Shown here one piece after another: positions 16,837-26,453 of a DNA stretch of 64,000 nucleotides (within the stretch, counting starts at the first letter, position 1; each line of letters begins with the position of its first letter). The stretch lies in the NCBI GenBank assembly GCA_025612245.1, contig JAAXKQ010000010.1, positions 1 through 64,000 on the forward strand, written 5' to 3'. The notes under the pieces were generated by a model, which saw nothing but the letters and a program-made list of their open reading frames with translations, was not told the origin of the DNA and ran no database searches. The DNA is from Ignavibacteria bacterium. Lineage in GTDB: Bacteria; Bacteroidota; Ignavibacteria; Ignavibacteriales; SURF-24. The translations under genes were made by a program, and so were the position numbers.

Positions 16837-17505
16837 CTAGTTCGAAGGCAAAGACTTGTAGGAGAACCACCAGTCGAAACCTTCTTCAGTTTTCAGGCGC
16901 TCTTCGGCTCCAACTACATCCTTGGGAGGCGGAATTATCACCTTGTCGCCAATGAGCTCGTTGTTCGGCCAGTTTTCGGGCATCGCAACTTTCTTTTCAT
17001 CCGCGGTCTGAAGCGCCTTTAATGCCCTCAGTATTTCATTTACCTGGCGGCCTACTTCCTGCGGATAATAAACCATTAGCCTTATTATCCCCTTTGGATC
17101 AACAATAAATACGGCCCTGACCGTATTGGTGCCTTTTTCAGGGTGTATCATGCCAAGCTTCATCGCCACTCGTCCCATGTCGTCTGCAATTACCGGGAAG
17201 GGAATCTCCGTATTTAATTTCTCCTTCATCCATTCGATCCATTTGATGTGCGAGAATACCTGGTCTATCGAAAGGCCTATGAGCTGTGTGTTTAATTTTT
17301 TGAACTCTTCGTCCCTTCTTGCAAAGGCAATGAATTCTGTCGTGCAGACGGGTGTAAAATCTGCCGGGTGGCTGAATAGAACGATCCATTTCCCCTGAAA
17401 ATCCTGCGGAATCCTGAAAAATCCGCGCGTCGTCTGTACTTCAAGTAATGGAAACTTCTCTCCGATTAAAGGAATACCCGGTCCTGGCTCTTTTGGAGTA
17501 TCCAT
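16837..17505 (-). CDS. 1-Cys peroxiredoxin (Prx6/archaeal-type AhpC)
   Basis: A 222-aa thioredoxin-fold peroxidase that reduces H2O2 and organic hydroperoxides. The peroxidatic cysteine is C54 in [12 protein letters not shown], and it is the only cysteine in the protein, so there is no resolving cysteine and an external thiol must regenerate it. The length and C-terminal extension ([19 protein letters not shown]) place it in the Prx6 subfamily also common in archaea and anaerobes. GAGG lies upstream of the ATG. No partner reductase lies beside it. Confidence 0.93.
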   Translation of the reverse strand: MDTPKEPGPGIPLIGEKFPLLEVQTTRGFFRIPQDFQGKWIVLFSHPADFTPVCTTEFIAFARRDEEFKKLNTQLIGLSIDQVFSHIKWIEWMKEKLNTEIPFPVIADDMGRVAMKLGMIHPEKGTNTVRAVFIVDPKGIIRLMVYYPQEVGRQVNEILRALKALQTADEKKVAMPENWPNNELIGDKVIIPPPKDVVGAEERLKTEEGFDWWFSYKSLPSN

Positions 17506-17741
17506 ATCATACCTCGTTAAATTGTTAATAAACAGAAGTTGATTATGAAATTTATGTGAAGAATGTGAAGCCTTTGTTATCCCCCCAACTCTATCTTAAA
17601 GTAACTTTTCCACTTATAAATTCAAGTCAGGCAGAATTATTTCCCCAAAGCACGCTTATTTGCCATTCCCTTTATTACTCTTTACCTTTATCTTTCACCG
17701 ATTAATTGCTAAATTTGTAATTATAATAAAACAGGAAAACA

Positions 17742-17960
17742 ATGATCAGTAAGGATTTGCTGGACATACTCTGCTGCCCGGAAACAAAGGCCGATTTGGT
17801 GCTGGACGGGAATTACCTGGTTTCAGTGGATAAGGCAACACGCAGGCGCTACAGAATTGAAGATGATATTCCAATCATGCTTATTGAGGAATCTGAACAG
17901 CTGGATGTGGAAACGTGGAAAGAAATTATGAAACGCCACGGTAGAAATATTGAAGAATAA
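17742..17960 (+). CDS. Trm112-like (UPF0434) small zinc-ribbon protein
   Basis: A 72-aa protein starting MISKDLLDILCCPETKADL, with the Cys-Cys-Pro motif near residue 12, a central YRIEDDIPIMLIEE strand and a helical tail. This is the UPF0434/Trm112 family. Eukaryotic and archaeal Trm112 activate methyltransferases; the bacterial role is not settled. One pair of the usual zinc-binding cysteines is missing here, so metal binding is doubtful. It lies 21 nt before the FAD oxidase gene, probably in one transcript. Confidence 0.85.
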   Translation: MISKDLLDILCCPETKADLVLDGNYLVSVDKATRRRYRIEDDIPIMLIEESEQLDVETWKEIMKRHGRNIEE

Positions 17961-17981
17961 ATGAACTGAAGGTGAACTTAA

Positions 17982-19469
17982 TTGATAATCAAAACCTCTC
18001 CCGACGAGATTGAAAACTATCTTTCAGATGCCGCCAATGTAAAAGGATTCTGCGAGGCGGTTTATTTCCCGGAAAATGAAAACGACATAAAACTGGCCCT
18101 TAAAGACGCGCTTTCTAAAAACGCCCCCGTTACCATAGCAGGCAACGGTACGGGACTTACAGGCGCACGCGTTCCGCGCGGCGGCGTTGTAATTTCAACC
18201 GAAAAGATGAATAAGGTCCTGGAAATTAACAAACAGGAAAAATTTGCTCTGATTCAGCCCGCAGTTATTCTGAAGGACTTCCAGGAAACGGTCGAAAGCC
18301 AGGGACTCTTTTATCCCCCTGATCCGACTGAAAGAAATTGCTTTGTCGGAGCTACCGTTGCAACAAATTCCTCCGGCGCAAGAACGTTCAAATACGGCCC
18401 TACAAGAAACTACGTGCTTGAGCTCAGAATAGTCCTCTCAAACGGCGAAACTCTCCACCTCGTACGCGGTAAGGAGAAAGCCGGTGGCTTAAAGCTCAGC
18501 CTTAAAACCGAAAGCGGAAGCTCCATCAGCCTTGATCTTCCCGGCTATACAATGCCCGAAACCAAACACGCAGCCGGCTACTACTGCAAAAATGACATGG
18601 ATGCAATAGACCTCTTTATTGGCTCCGAAGGTACGCTTGGCATCATTACGGAAATTAAACTGAAACTGCTGGACCTGCCGGAAAATATCCTCTCGGCCGT
18701 AATATTCTTCGAAGAAGAAGACGAAGCACTCGACTTTATTGCCGAAGCAAGAAGAATTTCCTATGAAACCCGCTTTTCCGCCACTCAAAACGGTCTCGAT
18801 GCGCAGGGCCTTGAATACTTCGACTATAACTCCCTGAAATTTATGCGCGAGGAATATCCGCAGATACCCGAAGAGGCCCGTGCTGCCGTATGGTTCGAAC
18901 AGGAAATTAATTCTGCGAACGAGGAAGCCTTGTTTGAAAAGTGGATGGAGCTCATCGCACGCTTTAATGCAAATGAAGAAACTGCTTGGTTTGCTTCTAA
19001 TAAAAGCGACCTGGAACGCTTCAAGGACTTCAGGCACGCAATCTCCTGGAAGGTAAGTGAATACATCGCCAGGAAAAATATCACTAAGGTGGGCACCGAC
19101 ATTGCCGTCCCCGGCGAGGTTTTCAAGAGCTTCTACCACGAAATCAAAGATAAAGTTGAAAAAGCCGGGTTGAATTATATCATTTACGGGCATTTCGGCA
19201 ATTCACACGCGCACATGAACATGCTGCCGGAGGACCAGGAACAATTCCACCTTGCCAAAAAACTTTATATGGAAATATGCCAAAGAGCAGTGGAATTAAA
19301 AGGAACCGTCTCAGCCGAACACGGAATAGGCAAGCTTAAAAGAGAATACCTGATGATGATGTATGGCGAGGAAAATATTAAACAGATGGCCCGCCTCAAA
19401 ATGGCACTGGACCCGAATAAACTCCTCGGACTTGGAAACATATTTGACGAGAAATATCTGGCGGATTAA
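17982..19469 (+). CDS. FAD-linked oxidase, GlcD/D-lactate dehydrogenase type
   Basis: A 495-aa flavoenzyme. Residues 1-215 form the PCMH-type FAD-binding domain (NGTGLTGARVPRGGVVIS, ATNSSGARTFKYG, GSEGTLGIITEI); the C-terminal domain includes NSHAHMNMLP and AEHGIGKLKREYL, typical of glycolate oxidase subunit GlcD and D-lactate dehydrogenases. It would oxidise a 2-hydroxyacid to a 2-oxoacid and pass electrons to a quinone or cytochrome. It starts with TTG, preceded by AAGGTGA at the right spacing. No GlcE/GlcF-like subunit is adjacent. Confidence 0.88.
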   Translation: MIIKTSPDEIENYLSDAANVKGFCEAVYFPENENDIKLALKDALSKNAPVTIAGNGTGLTGARVPRGGVVISTEKMNKVLEINKQEKFALIQPAVILKDFQETVESQGLFYPPDPTERNCFVGATVATNSSGARTFKYGPTRNYVLELRIVLSNGETLHLVRGKEKAGGLKLSLKTESGSSISLDLPGYTMPETKHAAGYYCKNDMDAIDLFIGSEGTLGIITEIKLKLLDLPENILSAVIFFEEEDEALDFIAEARRISYETRFSATQNGLDAQGLEYFDYNSLKFMREEYPQIPEEARAAVWFEQEINSANEEALFEKWMELIARFNANEETAWFASNKSDLERFKDFRHAISWKVSEYIARKNITKVGTDIAVPGEVFKSFYHEIKDKVEKAGLNYIIYGHFGNSHAHMNMLPEDQEQFHLAKKLYMEICQRAVELKGTVSAEHGIGKLKREYLMMMYGEENIKQMARLKMALDPNKLLGLGNIFDEKYLAD

Positions 19470-20018
19470 CTGAAATCCCTTGTATTTGCCATGCGCCATT
19501 CCGTTTAAAGACCCGGGGGGAAAATGACCAATAATCCCGATGGACCCACGTCTGAGATCTTTACACGTCTGGCACCGGTTCATTACCTTTAGCCGCTAAT
19601 TCAAAAACGTAAAAAGCAGAACACCTTACATAACACACTTACCAAGCCCCGATGAGGGGCGACATGTAAGGAATGTCTTAATAGTGTCTACCCATCTCAA
19701 ACAAGTCGCCCTTCCAGAGCTCTATTGATTGTGGGAGGGAGGGAATTCTCCTTCTTTTCTACAAACAAAACGCCCCTCTGGGGCTAAACCCATCCCCAAT
19801 TCCAATTCCTCCCCCTTCCTATATCTTTCCTCCCTAAAACCTTGAACCTAGAACTTTGAACTCTTTTTTCCCAACTTAAAACTTAAAACTCAAAACTTAA
19901 AATTATTCCTCCTTTGCCTTTTCCTTAACCTCGAACCTAGAACCTCGAACTTTGAACCTCTTTCCCAACTCAAAACTCAAAACTCAAACTTCCCCTCTCC
20001 GAAAAAAAGGGGGGAAAT
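19470..20018. repeat. Intergenic REP-like element and heptamer arrays
   Basis: No gene is seen. Between 19640 and 19790 lies a REP-like element bounded by two stem-loops, AGCCCCGATGAGGGGCG with the tail ACATGTAAGGAA (19645-19670) and GCCCCTCTGGGGC (19772-19784). A relative of the first end recurs at about 39215. From 19839 to 19989 are heptamer arrays: CCTTGAA/CCTAGAA units, TTTTCCC, AACTTAA units, then a second A block, CTTTCCC, and AACTCAA units. They lie downstream of both converging genes. Confidence 0.75.
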
Positions 20019-21308
20019 CTATATCACCACCTTCAACGATTCATAATGCGCCTTAATTGTCCTATCCAGGTCTTCCTTCGTGTGTGCCGTCGAAACAAAC
20101 ATCGCCTCAAACTGCGCCGGGGCCAGGTAAATTCCGCGCTTTAACATTTCATGGAAATACTTCCCGTACATCGCCGTATCCGACTTCACCGCACTGGCAA
20201 AATTCGTTACACTGCCTTCGGTGAAAAACATGCACATCATCGAACCTACACGGTTCCACGCATAGTCCTTCGATAACGCCTTCAGATTGTCCCGGAACCC
20301 TTCTTCAAGATACTGCGACTTCTCCTCAAGCGTCCTATAGACTTCCGGATGCTCCTTTATATAGGAAAGCGTTGCATACCCGGCCGACATTGCCAGCGGG
20401 TTGCCGCTTAGCGTGCCTGCCTGATATATGGGCCCCGATGGCGCAACCATTTCCATGATGTCTTTCCTTCCCCCGAAGGCTCCTACAGGAAGCCCCGAAC
20501 CGATAATTTTCCCGAATGTGGAAAGGTCGGGCTTTATTCCGTAAATCTCCTGCGCGCCTCCTTTTGCAACCCGGAAACCGGTCATAACCTCGTCAAAAAT
20601 TAAAACAATCCCTTCTTCCTCACAAAGCGTCTTAAGTTCCTTCAGGAAGCTTTCATTAATCTTAACTACTCCCATGTTTCCCGCAACCGGCTCAATTATT
20701 ACGGCCGCAACCTGACCTTTATTGCTGCTTACAAGCTTCTTTACAGATTCTATATCGTTGTAATCGGCAACAAGCGTATCCGAGGCGTTGCCCTGCGTAA
20801 CACCGGGACTTGTAGGCACGCCAAGCGTAAGTGCGCCGGAACCGGCCTTGATTAAAAAGTAGTCGGCATGACCGTGGTAGCAGCCTTCAAACTTGATGAA
20901 CTTTTCTCTTTTTGTAAATCCTCTGGCTGCCCTTATTGCGCTCATCGTAGCTTCCGTGCCGCTGTTGACCATCCTTACCATTTCCACTGACGGCACCAGC
21001 CTGCTTATGAGCTTTGCCATTTCAACTTCCAGCTCCGTGGGAGCCCCGAAACTCGTCCCGTTTTCTACAGCCCTGAGCAGTGCCTGTTTTATGAATTCCG
21101 GGTTATGCCCAAACAGGTGCGGCCCCCAGCTCCCTATATATTCAACGTATTCGTTGCCATCCACATCCTCAATCTTCGAGCCGTATCCTTTTTTTATGAA
21201 AACAGGACTGCCGCCAACCGACTTGAATGCCCTTACGGGGGAATTTACTCCACCCGGAATGTATTTCTTTGCTTCTTCAAAAAGCTTTTCACTCTTCTGA
21301 GTATTCAT
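20019..21308 (-). CDS. hemL: Glutamate-1-semialdehyde 2,1-aminomutase
   Basis: A 429-aa PLP enzyme that moves the amino group of glutamate-1-semialdehyde to give 5-aminolevulinate, the step after HemA in the C5 tetrapyrrole pathway. PLP lysine is K267 in DLSTFGKIIGSGLPVGAFGG; MVNSGTEATMSAIRAARG, GCYHGHADYF and EPVAGNMGVV also match the family. It is at the far end of the heme gene run, separated from hemB by an MFS gene and an aldo/keto reductase. The ATG lacks a clear Shine-Dalgarno. Confidence 0.96.
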   Translation of the reverse strand: MNTQKSEKLFEEAKKYIPGGVNSPVRAFKSVGGSPVFIKKGYGSKIEDVDGNEYVEYIGSWGPHLFGHNPEFIKQALLRAVENGTSFGAPTELEVEMAKLISRLVPSVEMVRMVNSGTEATMSAIRAARGFTKREKFIKFEGCYHGHADYFLIKAGSGALTLGVPTSPGVTQGNASDTLVADYNDIESVKKLVSSNKGQVAAVIIEPVAGNMGVVKINESFLKELKTLCEEEGIVLIFDEVMTGFRVAKGGAQEIYGIKPDLSTFGKIIGSGLPVGAFGGRKDIMEMVAPSGPIYQAGTLSGNPLAMSAGYATLSYIKEHPEVYRTLEEKSQYLEEGFRDNLKALSKDYAWNRVGSMMCMFFTEGSVTNFASAVKSDTAMYGKYFHEMLKRGIYLAPAQFEAMFVSTAHTKEDLDRTIKAHYESLKVVI

Positions 21309-21403
21309 TATGCTTCCCTGAAAATGAATGTAAACCAGTTAATATTAATTGAGCAAATATATAAAATTAACGCCTAAAGCCATACTCATTGGACTTGCAG
21401 GCT

Positions 21404-22669
21404 TTATTTCTGCGCCCTTAACTGCGGCACTTTAATGAAAATAATCAGTGCAAATAACAGCAGTGCTGCAGAATTAATTATTATCGCCTCCGGCTCACCC
21501 AAATGCTCCGCCAGAAAACCTATCAATAGAGCTCCAAGCGGCATGAAACCGAAAAATGAAATGCTGTATATTCCCATAACCCTTCCGCGGAACTCGTCCG
21601 AAACCAGCGTCTGCACCAGCGCATTTACTACGTTAAGTATCAGTATTGATGATGCCCCTATGGCAACCAGCATCAAAAGCGAAAGAGGCTCCCAGCGTAT
21701 AAATGAAAATATTATAAGCGTAAGCGGAAATGCGAACGTCCCTATGTTTACCAGCTTTCCCTTTATCTTGTAATGCGATACCGAAGCTATGAAAAGCGCG
21801 CTTAATAGTGCTCCTAAACCTCTTGCCGACTGCAGTAGCCCGTTTGTCGTTGCATCCCCGTGGAGTATCTTTACTGCCCATGCCGGAATCAATGTCGCAA
21901 AGGCTATTCCGAAAAGGCCAACTACCGTAATGAGCGCAATAAGCGTTAATATCATCTTTTGCTTTTTCAGATACTTTATGCCTTCTTTCAGATCCGTTAT
22001 GGCCGACTTCCTTGTCTCAGCCTTTGGCTGCGGCTTTAGTTTCATCATCAGTAGCGCTATTATTACTACAATAAATGACGCACCGTTTATGATAAAACAC
22101 CACGCCGGACCGAATGCCGCATAGGTTATGCCTGCTACTGCCGGACCAATGGCCGTTGCGGTATTGAACATCGTTGCATTTAGCGCAATCGCATTTACAA
22201 GATCCTCGCGCTCTACCATCTCAAGCACAAACGACTGCCTTGCAGGCGAATCGAACGCATTTGCAACACCAAGCAAAAATGCCAGCACCACAATGTGCCA
22301 TGCTTCCACTAACCCCATGAATGTAAGCCCGGCAAGTACAAATGCCAGTATCATCATTATCGTCTGTGTAATAACCAGAATTGTCCTTCTTGGAACACGA
22401 TCGGCTACAACTCCTCCGAATATCATAAAAAGCCATGCCGGAACGCCAGAGGCGAAACCGACGTAGCCCAGGTAAACAGGGGAGTGCGTTAATTCGTATA
22501 CCAGGTACCCCTGCGCTGTGGTCTGCATCCAGGATCCGAATAGGGAAGTCATCTGTCCCCAGAACCAAAGCCGGTAGTTCTTGTGCCTTAATGCCGAAAA
22601 TGTCTTTCTGAAACTGACCTTGTCTTTGGGCCTGGAGTCTTTATTTTCTGTAATTTCTTCTTTCATCAT
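21404..22669 (-). CDS. MFS transporter, EntS-like (MFS_3)
   Basis: A 421-aa protein with 12 predicted membrane helices. FRKTFSALRHKNYRLWFWGQMTSLFGSWMQTTAQGYLVYELTHSP at the N-terminus (given in part) and VADRVPRRTILVITQ (motif A) are typical of the MFS_3 group (PF05977) that includes the enterobactin exporter EntS. The substrate is unknown. It lies between hemL and the rest of the heme genes, so export of heme, a precursor or a siderophore is possible but unsupported. A TTG at 22687 is in frame; I use the ATG at 22669. Confidence 0.87.
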   Translation of the reverse strand: MMKEEITENKDSRPKDKVSFRKTFSALRHKNYRLWFWGQMTSLFGSWMQTTAQGYLVYELTHSPVYLGYVGFASGVPAWLFMIFGGVVADRVPRRTILVITQTIMMILAFVLAGLTFMGLVEAWHIVVLAFLLGVANAFDSPARQSFVLEMVEREDLVNAIALNATMFNTATAIGPAVAGITYAAFGPAWCFIINGASFIVVIIALLMMKLKPQPKAETRKSAITDLKEGIKYLKKQKMILTLIALITVVGLFGIAFATLIPAWAVKILHGDATTNGLLQSARGLGALLSALFIASVSHYKIKGKLVNIGTFAFPLTLIIFSFIRWEPLSLLMLVAIGASSILILNVVNALVQTLVSDEFRGRVMGIYSISFFGFMPLGALLIGFLAEHLGEPEAIIINSAALLLFALIIFIKVPQLRAQK

Positions 22670-22766
22670 ATTTTTCAAGATGGGCAAAGGTAATGCCGCA
22701 GTTAATAAGCCAAATCTTCAACCTTAACCTTTTTTCTTCCTCTCCGGCTTTGCCTTTGCCTCTTCA

Positions 22767-23753
22767 CTAATAAACAATCTCCGCTTCCTGGAACAGATCC
22801 CTGATGAAATTAAACTCTTCATCCGTAAGTGGCTTGTCCGCTGCCTCAAGGTTTATCATAACCTGTTTCAGATTTCTGAAACCTGGAATTACGGCTGCAA
22901 CCACTTTATAGTGCAGCAGGTACTGAAGTGCGGCTCTCGAGAGCTCCTGCGTGTTGGAACCGAACTTCGCCTTTAATGCCTCTATCTTCGGCTCGAGCGT
23001 TTCCAGGTTCTCTGCTGAAAACCTCTTAGCGTGCGCACGGTGGTCACCCGGCTCAAACTTGGGCGGATTACTCTTTGTGTACTTTCCTAAAAGCAGCCCC
23101 TGTGCAACGGGCCCGAAGGCTACAAACGATATCTTGTTATCTTCAAGCAGCTTTCTTACCGGACTGCCGTCGGCAACATAGTGATCCTTCAGCGCATTGG
23201 CGGAACTCTGCAGTACTTCGGGCTTCACAACAGGCACTAGCTTTTCAAAATCGCTGTCGGAATAAGCCGACTGCCCTATTACCCTTATTTTCCCTTCTTC
23301 CTTCAGACGGTTCATAACTTCAACGGCATCGTTTAAGTACATGTCGCTTTCGCCAAAGTCTCCGTGATGGAAATAATAAATGTCTATAAAATCTCTTTTC
23401 AGGTTTACAAGCGACTGCTCGCACTGATGCCTTATATGCTGCGGCTCGTATGCGTGCGCGGCTGTTCCCGGAAACCAGCCTACCTTGGTCGCAATAACAA
23501 CTTCGTGCCTTTTTTCACCAAGCACCTTTGCAAGAAGCCTTTCGGCACGACCGTTTCCGTATACGTCCGCGTTATCAAAGTGATTTACCCCGTGGTCAAG
23601 CGCATACTTAACGGCTTCGGCCACTTCATTTTCATCCACGTTTGCCCACCCGTTCGGGGTTCCGTTTACCCAGTTCAGCCCGCCAAGCGTCCAGCAGCCC
23701 AGGCTTATTTCAGATACTTCAATGTTGCTTTTACCAACTTTCCGGTATTTCAT
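22767..23753 (-). CDS. Aldo/keto reductase (YghZ/Tas-like)
   Basis: A 328-aa NADPH-type aldo/keto reductase. Catalytic residues lie in HFDNADVYG (Asp, Tyr), VIATKVGW (Lys) and DIYYFHHGD (His); the cofactor end reads IPGFRNLKQVMIN. It is more like the larger AKR group of YghZ and Tas than the enzyme at 12958. It lies inside the heme gene run in the same direction, but a terminator at 23803-23836 separates it from hemB, so it is likely a separate transcript. Its substrate is unknown. Confidence 0.87.
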   Translation of the reverse strand: MKYRKVGKSNIEVSEISLGCWTLGGLNWVNGTPNGWANVDENEVAEAVKYALDHGVNHFDNADVYGNGRAERLLAKVLGEKRHEVVIATKVGWFPGTAAHAYEPQHIRHQCEQSLVNLKRDFIDIYYFHHGDFGESDMYLNDAVEVMNRLKEEGKIRVIGQSAYSDSDFEKLVPVVKPEVLQSSANALKDHYVADGSPVRKLLEDNKISFVAFGPVAQGLLLGKYTKSNPPKFEPGDHRAHAKRFSAENLETLEPKIEALKAKFGSNTQELSRAALQYLLHYKVVAAVIPGFRNLKQVMINLEAADKPLTDEEFNFIRDLFQEAEIVY

Positions 23754-23794
23754 TTATTCCTCTCTTTTTATAACATTTAATAATTAAGTCAAAT

Positions 23795-23838
23795 AAAATA
23801 AAAAATGGAAGACGGTAAATAATTCATCTTCCATTTCT
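23795..23838 (-). terminator. Intrinsic terminator after hemB
   Basis: On the minus strand AAATGGAAGA pairs with TCTTCCATTT across a 14-nt loop (23803-23836) and is followed by TTTTATTTTATTT. It closes the main heme transcript and isolates hemB from the aldo/keto reductase gene. Confidence 0.8.
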
Positions 23839-23870
23839 TTCAGACAAAAAATCAGGTCATGGCAGAATAA

Positions 23871-24854
23871 CTACTTGTTCCTTTCCAGTACCTTTACGGC
23901 GTCTTTGGCGAAATACGTGATGATCATGTCCGCGCCTGCTCTTTTTATTGCTGTCAGCGACTCCATCATAACCCTTTCTTCATCAATCCAGCCCATCTTT
24001 GAGGCTGCCTTTATGAGCGAGTATTCACCGCTTACCTGGTATGCTGCTGTCGGCATGCCGAAGGTTTCCTTAACCCTGTACAGTATGTCCAGGTACGCCC
24101 CGGCGGGCTTTACCATTACCATGTCGGCTCCTTCTTCAATATCCGCCTCAACTTCTCTCAGCGCTTCTTCTGCGTTGGCAACGTCCATCTGGTGCGACCT
24201 CCTGTCACCGAAAGCCGGCGTGGATTCGGCTGCGTCCCTGAAAGGCCCGTAGAATCCGGATGCGTACTTCGCGGCATAGCTCATAATCGGTATCTTCGTA
24301 AAGCCCTTATAATCGAGTGCCTTCCTGATGGCAAGTATCCTTCCGTCCATCATGTCCGAAGGAGCAATAATATCTGCGCCTGCCTCGGCGTGCGAAACGG
24401 CTTCCTTTGCCAGCAGCGATACGGTCTCGTCGTTTAATACTTCTTCTCCGTTAAGCAGACCGCAGTGCCCGTGCGACGTGTACTCGCAAAGGCATACGTC
24501 TGTAATTACAAGCAGGTTCTTTACTTCAGCCTTAATTGCTCTTATTGCCTTCTGAATTATACCGTTGGGGTCGTATGCCTCTGAACCCTGCTCGTCCTTG
24601 TGCTCCGGAATTCCGAATAACAGAACCGCGGGAATCCCCATCGAGGCTACTTCCTGGCATTCCTTTACGGCAACGTCAACCGACATCTGGTATACGCCGG
24701 GCATTGACTTGATCTCATTCTTTACATTCTCCCCGTGAACTACAAAAAGGGGATATATTAAATCGCTCTTGTTTATGTGTGTCTCACGCACCATGTCCCT
24801 TATAATGGGATTGTAACGCAGTCGTCTTAATCTTTTCGACGGATATACGGCCAT
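23871..24854 (-). CDS. hemB: Porphobilinogen synthase (delta-aminolevulinate dehydratase)
   Basis: About 327 aa; condenses two 5-aminolevulinates to porphobilinogen. Active-site lysines lie in [17 protein letters not shown] and [14 protein letters not shown]. The segment [16 protein letters not shown] contains three cysteines, indicating the zinc-dependent form. The frame opens at a TTG at 24866, but GGAG lies 8 nt before the ATG at 24854 and the family N-terminus [11 protein letters not shown] begins there, so 24854 is chosen. Last gene of the main heme transcript. Confidence 0.95.
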   Translation of the reverse strand: MAVYPSKRLRRLRYNPIIRDMVRETHINKSDLIYPLFVVHGENVKNEIKSMPGVYQMSVDVAVKECQEVASMGIPAVLLFGIPEHKDEQGSEAYDPNGIIQKAIRAIKAEVKNLLVITDVCLCEYTSHGHCGLLNGEEVLNDETVSLLAKEAVSHAEAGADIIAPSDMMDGRILAIRKALDYKGFTKIPIMSYAAKYASGFYGPFRDAAESTPAFGDRRSHQMDVANAEEALREVEADIEEGADMVMVKPAGAYLDILYRVKETFGMPTAAYQVSGEYSLIKAASKMGWIDEERVMMESLTAIKRAGADMIITYFAKDAVKVLERNK

Positions 24855-24937
24855 TTCTAACTCCAAAATAATTAATTTTAATTTTATAGCACTGCGGAAA
24901 TAACCCGCACAATGTTAATTTCATAATTTTTGCTGAC

Positions 24938-26320
24938 TTAAACCTGCTGCAGCAGGTCAAGCGCCTTTTTATAAACTGTTTCCGAACTTTTGATGCAGTC
25001 ACCTACTGAAATCCCGCCCCTGTAGTTGCCGCTTAAAAGTATGCCCCTGTGGAACTTCTCAAATTCCTCAAAATAATTTTCATGCTCAATGTAGCCAATG
25101 TTATACTGCGGAATTGCTCTCGGCCACATCTTGTCCACCCTGAACTGCGGCATGCCGGTAATCTTCATTACGTCCTGGAATTCAACCAACACCTGCCTTA
25201 TCAGGTCTTCCTTGTTCATGTCGTCAAAAAGCTGAGGCGAGCGCGCACCGCCTATGAAAATGGTAAAGGAGGCATATCCCTCGGGAGCCCTGTTCGGGAA
25301 AATTACCGAACTCCAGATTGCACCCAGATACGACTTGTTTTCCTTCTGGGGAATGAGATATCCGAAACCGTCTAAAGGCTGCCGGATGGATTCTTCCTTG
25401 TAGCCCAAATATAACACCATAACGGGTGGATAATAAATTGATTTAAGGTGACTGAAAAGTACGGTATCCATTTCCTGGAAGAGATAACACGCCGCGTGCG
25501 CCGGAATCGTTGAAATTACAACGTCTGCCTGAACCGATTCCATCACGCCGTTTTTCTTGTACTTTACCGTGTATGCTCCGCCGTCCCTTTCAATATTCTT
25601 TACCTCGGCGCCAAGTATCAGGTTTTCTTCCAGCTTTGCCGCAATGGCGTTCGGAAAGGTCTGCATCCCGTTCTTAAATGAAAACATCCTTGCACTCTGC
25701 TTTGAGGTTTCGGCACTCTGCTTCCTTTCCTTTGCTCCTTTGAACATCCCCTTTATCAGTCCGCCATAAACTTCCTCCAGGCGGTAGAGCTTCGGGAAAG
25801 CAGACTTGACGCTTAAATCATCCGGGTTCCCCGCATAGACACCCGCAACAAAGGGATTAATCGCATAGTCTAGAAATTCCTGCCCCAGACGCCTTCTTAC
25901 AAATTCCGCAATTGACTGGTAATATCCGTCGTTGGATTTACCCACAAATGGCTCCTTTAACAGCCTTAGCTTTGCTTTCGGGGAAAATAATTTCGTCGTA
26001 AGGAATGCACCGGCACCCGTAGGCAGTGCGCACAGCCGCCCGTCCCTTAATATATATCTCTTATTGCCTTCGGAACTTGCATATATCATTTCATCGGCTA
26101 TGCCCGTTTCCTCTGCAAGCTGCCTTATGAGTGGGGTTGTCTCAAGCCCGCTGTTCGGACCGTAATCTACAAGAAATTCATTTTCCCACGCACTGACCAT
26201 CGCACCGCCCGCCTGGCTGCTTTTCTCAATTACAGTTACTTCACATCCGTCTTTCTTTAACCAGTAGGCCGTGGCCAGCCCGGAGATTCCGGCTCCCAGT
26301 ATTACCGCTTTTTTGTTCAT
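24938..26320 (-). CDS. hemG: Protoporphyrinogen oxidase, HemY/HemG flavoprotein type
   Basis: A 460-aa FAD enzyme that oxidises protoporphyrinogen IX to protoporphyrin IX with O2 or another acceptor. The dinucleotide-binding motif is VILGAGISGLATAYWLKKDG; EKSSQAGGAM, DYGPNSGLETTPLIRQL and the C-terminal HRGILLSGNYRGGISVGDCI fit the HemY-type oxidase. It belongs to the heme transcript between hemH and hemB. Its O2-linked chemistry contrasts with the O2-independent HemN next door. Confidence 0.93.
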   Translation of the reverse strand: MNKKAVILGAGISGLATAYWLKKDGCEVTVIEKSSQAGGAMVSAWENEFLVDYGPNSGLETTPLIRQLAEETGIADEMIYASSEGNKRYILRDGRLCALPTGAGAFLTTKLFSPKAKLRLLKEPFVGKSNDGYYQSIAEFVRRRLGQEFLDYAINPFVAGVYAGNPDDLSVKSAFPKLYRLEEVYGGLIKGMFKGAKERKQSAETSKQSARMFSFKNGMQTFPNAIAAKLEENLILGAEVKNIERDGGAYTVKYKKNGVMESVQADVVISTIPAHAACYLFQEMDTVLFSHLKSIYYPPVMVLYLGYKEESIRQPLDGFGYLIPQKENKSYLGAIWSSVIFPNRAPEGYASFTIFIGGARSPQLFDDMNKEDLIRQVLVEFQDVMKITGMPQFRVDKMWPRAIPQYNIGYIEHENYFEEFEKFHRGILLSGNYRGGISVGDCIKSSETVYKKALDLLQQV

Positions 26321-26453
26321 TGTCTTCCGGATTTAATTGTACATTTATTTGAATGTTCAGGACTAAAATACATTTCCCCAACGTTTTAATTCAGAGCCTC
26401 ACACACACAGGCGCCTTGCCTGTAGAAAAAACAAAAATTCCGGCACCTTTTTC

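Noticed and set aside
18489-19193. A 234-codon minus-strand frame opposite the FAD oxidase gene
   Set aside because: Antisense to a conserved enzyme and low-complexity hydrophobic; explained by codon bias of the real gene.
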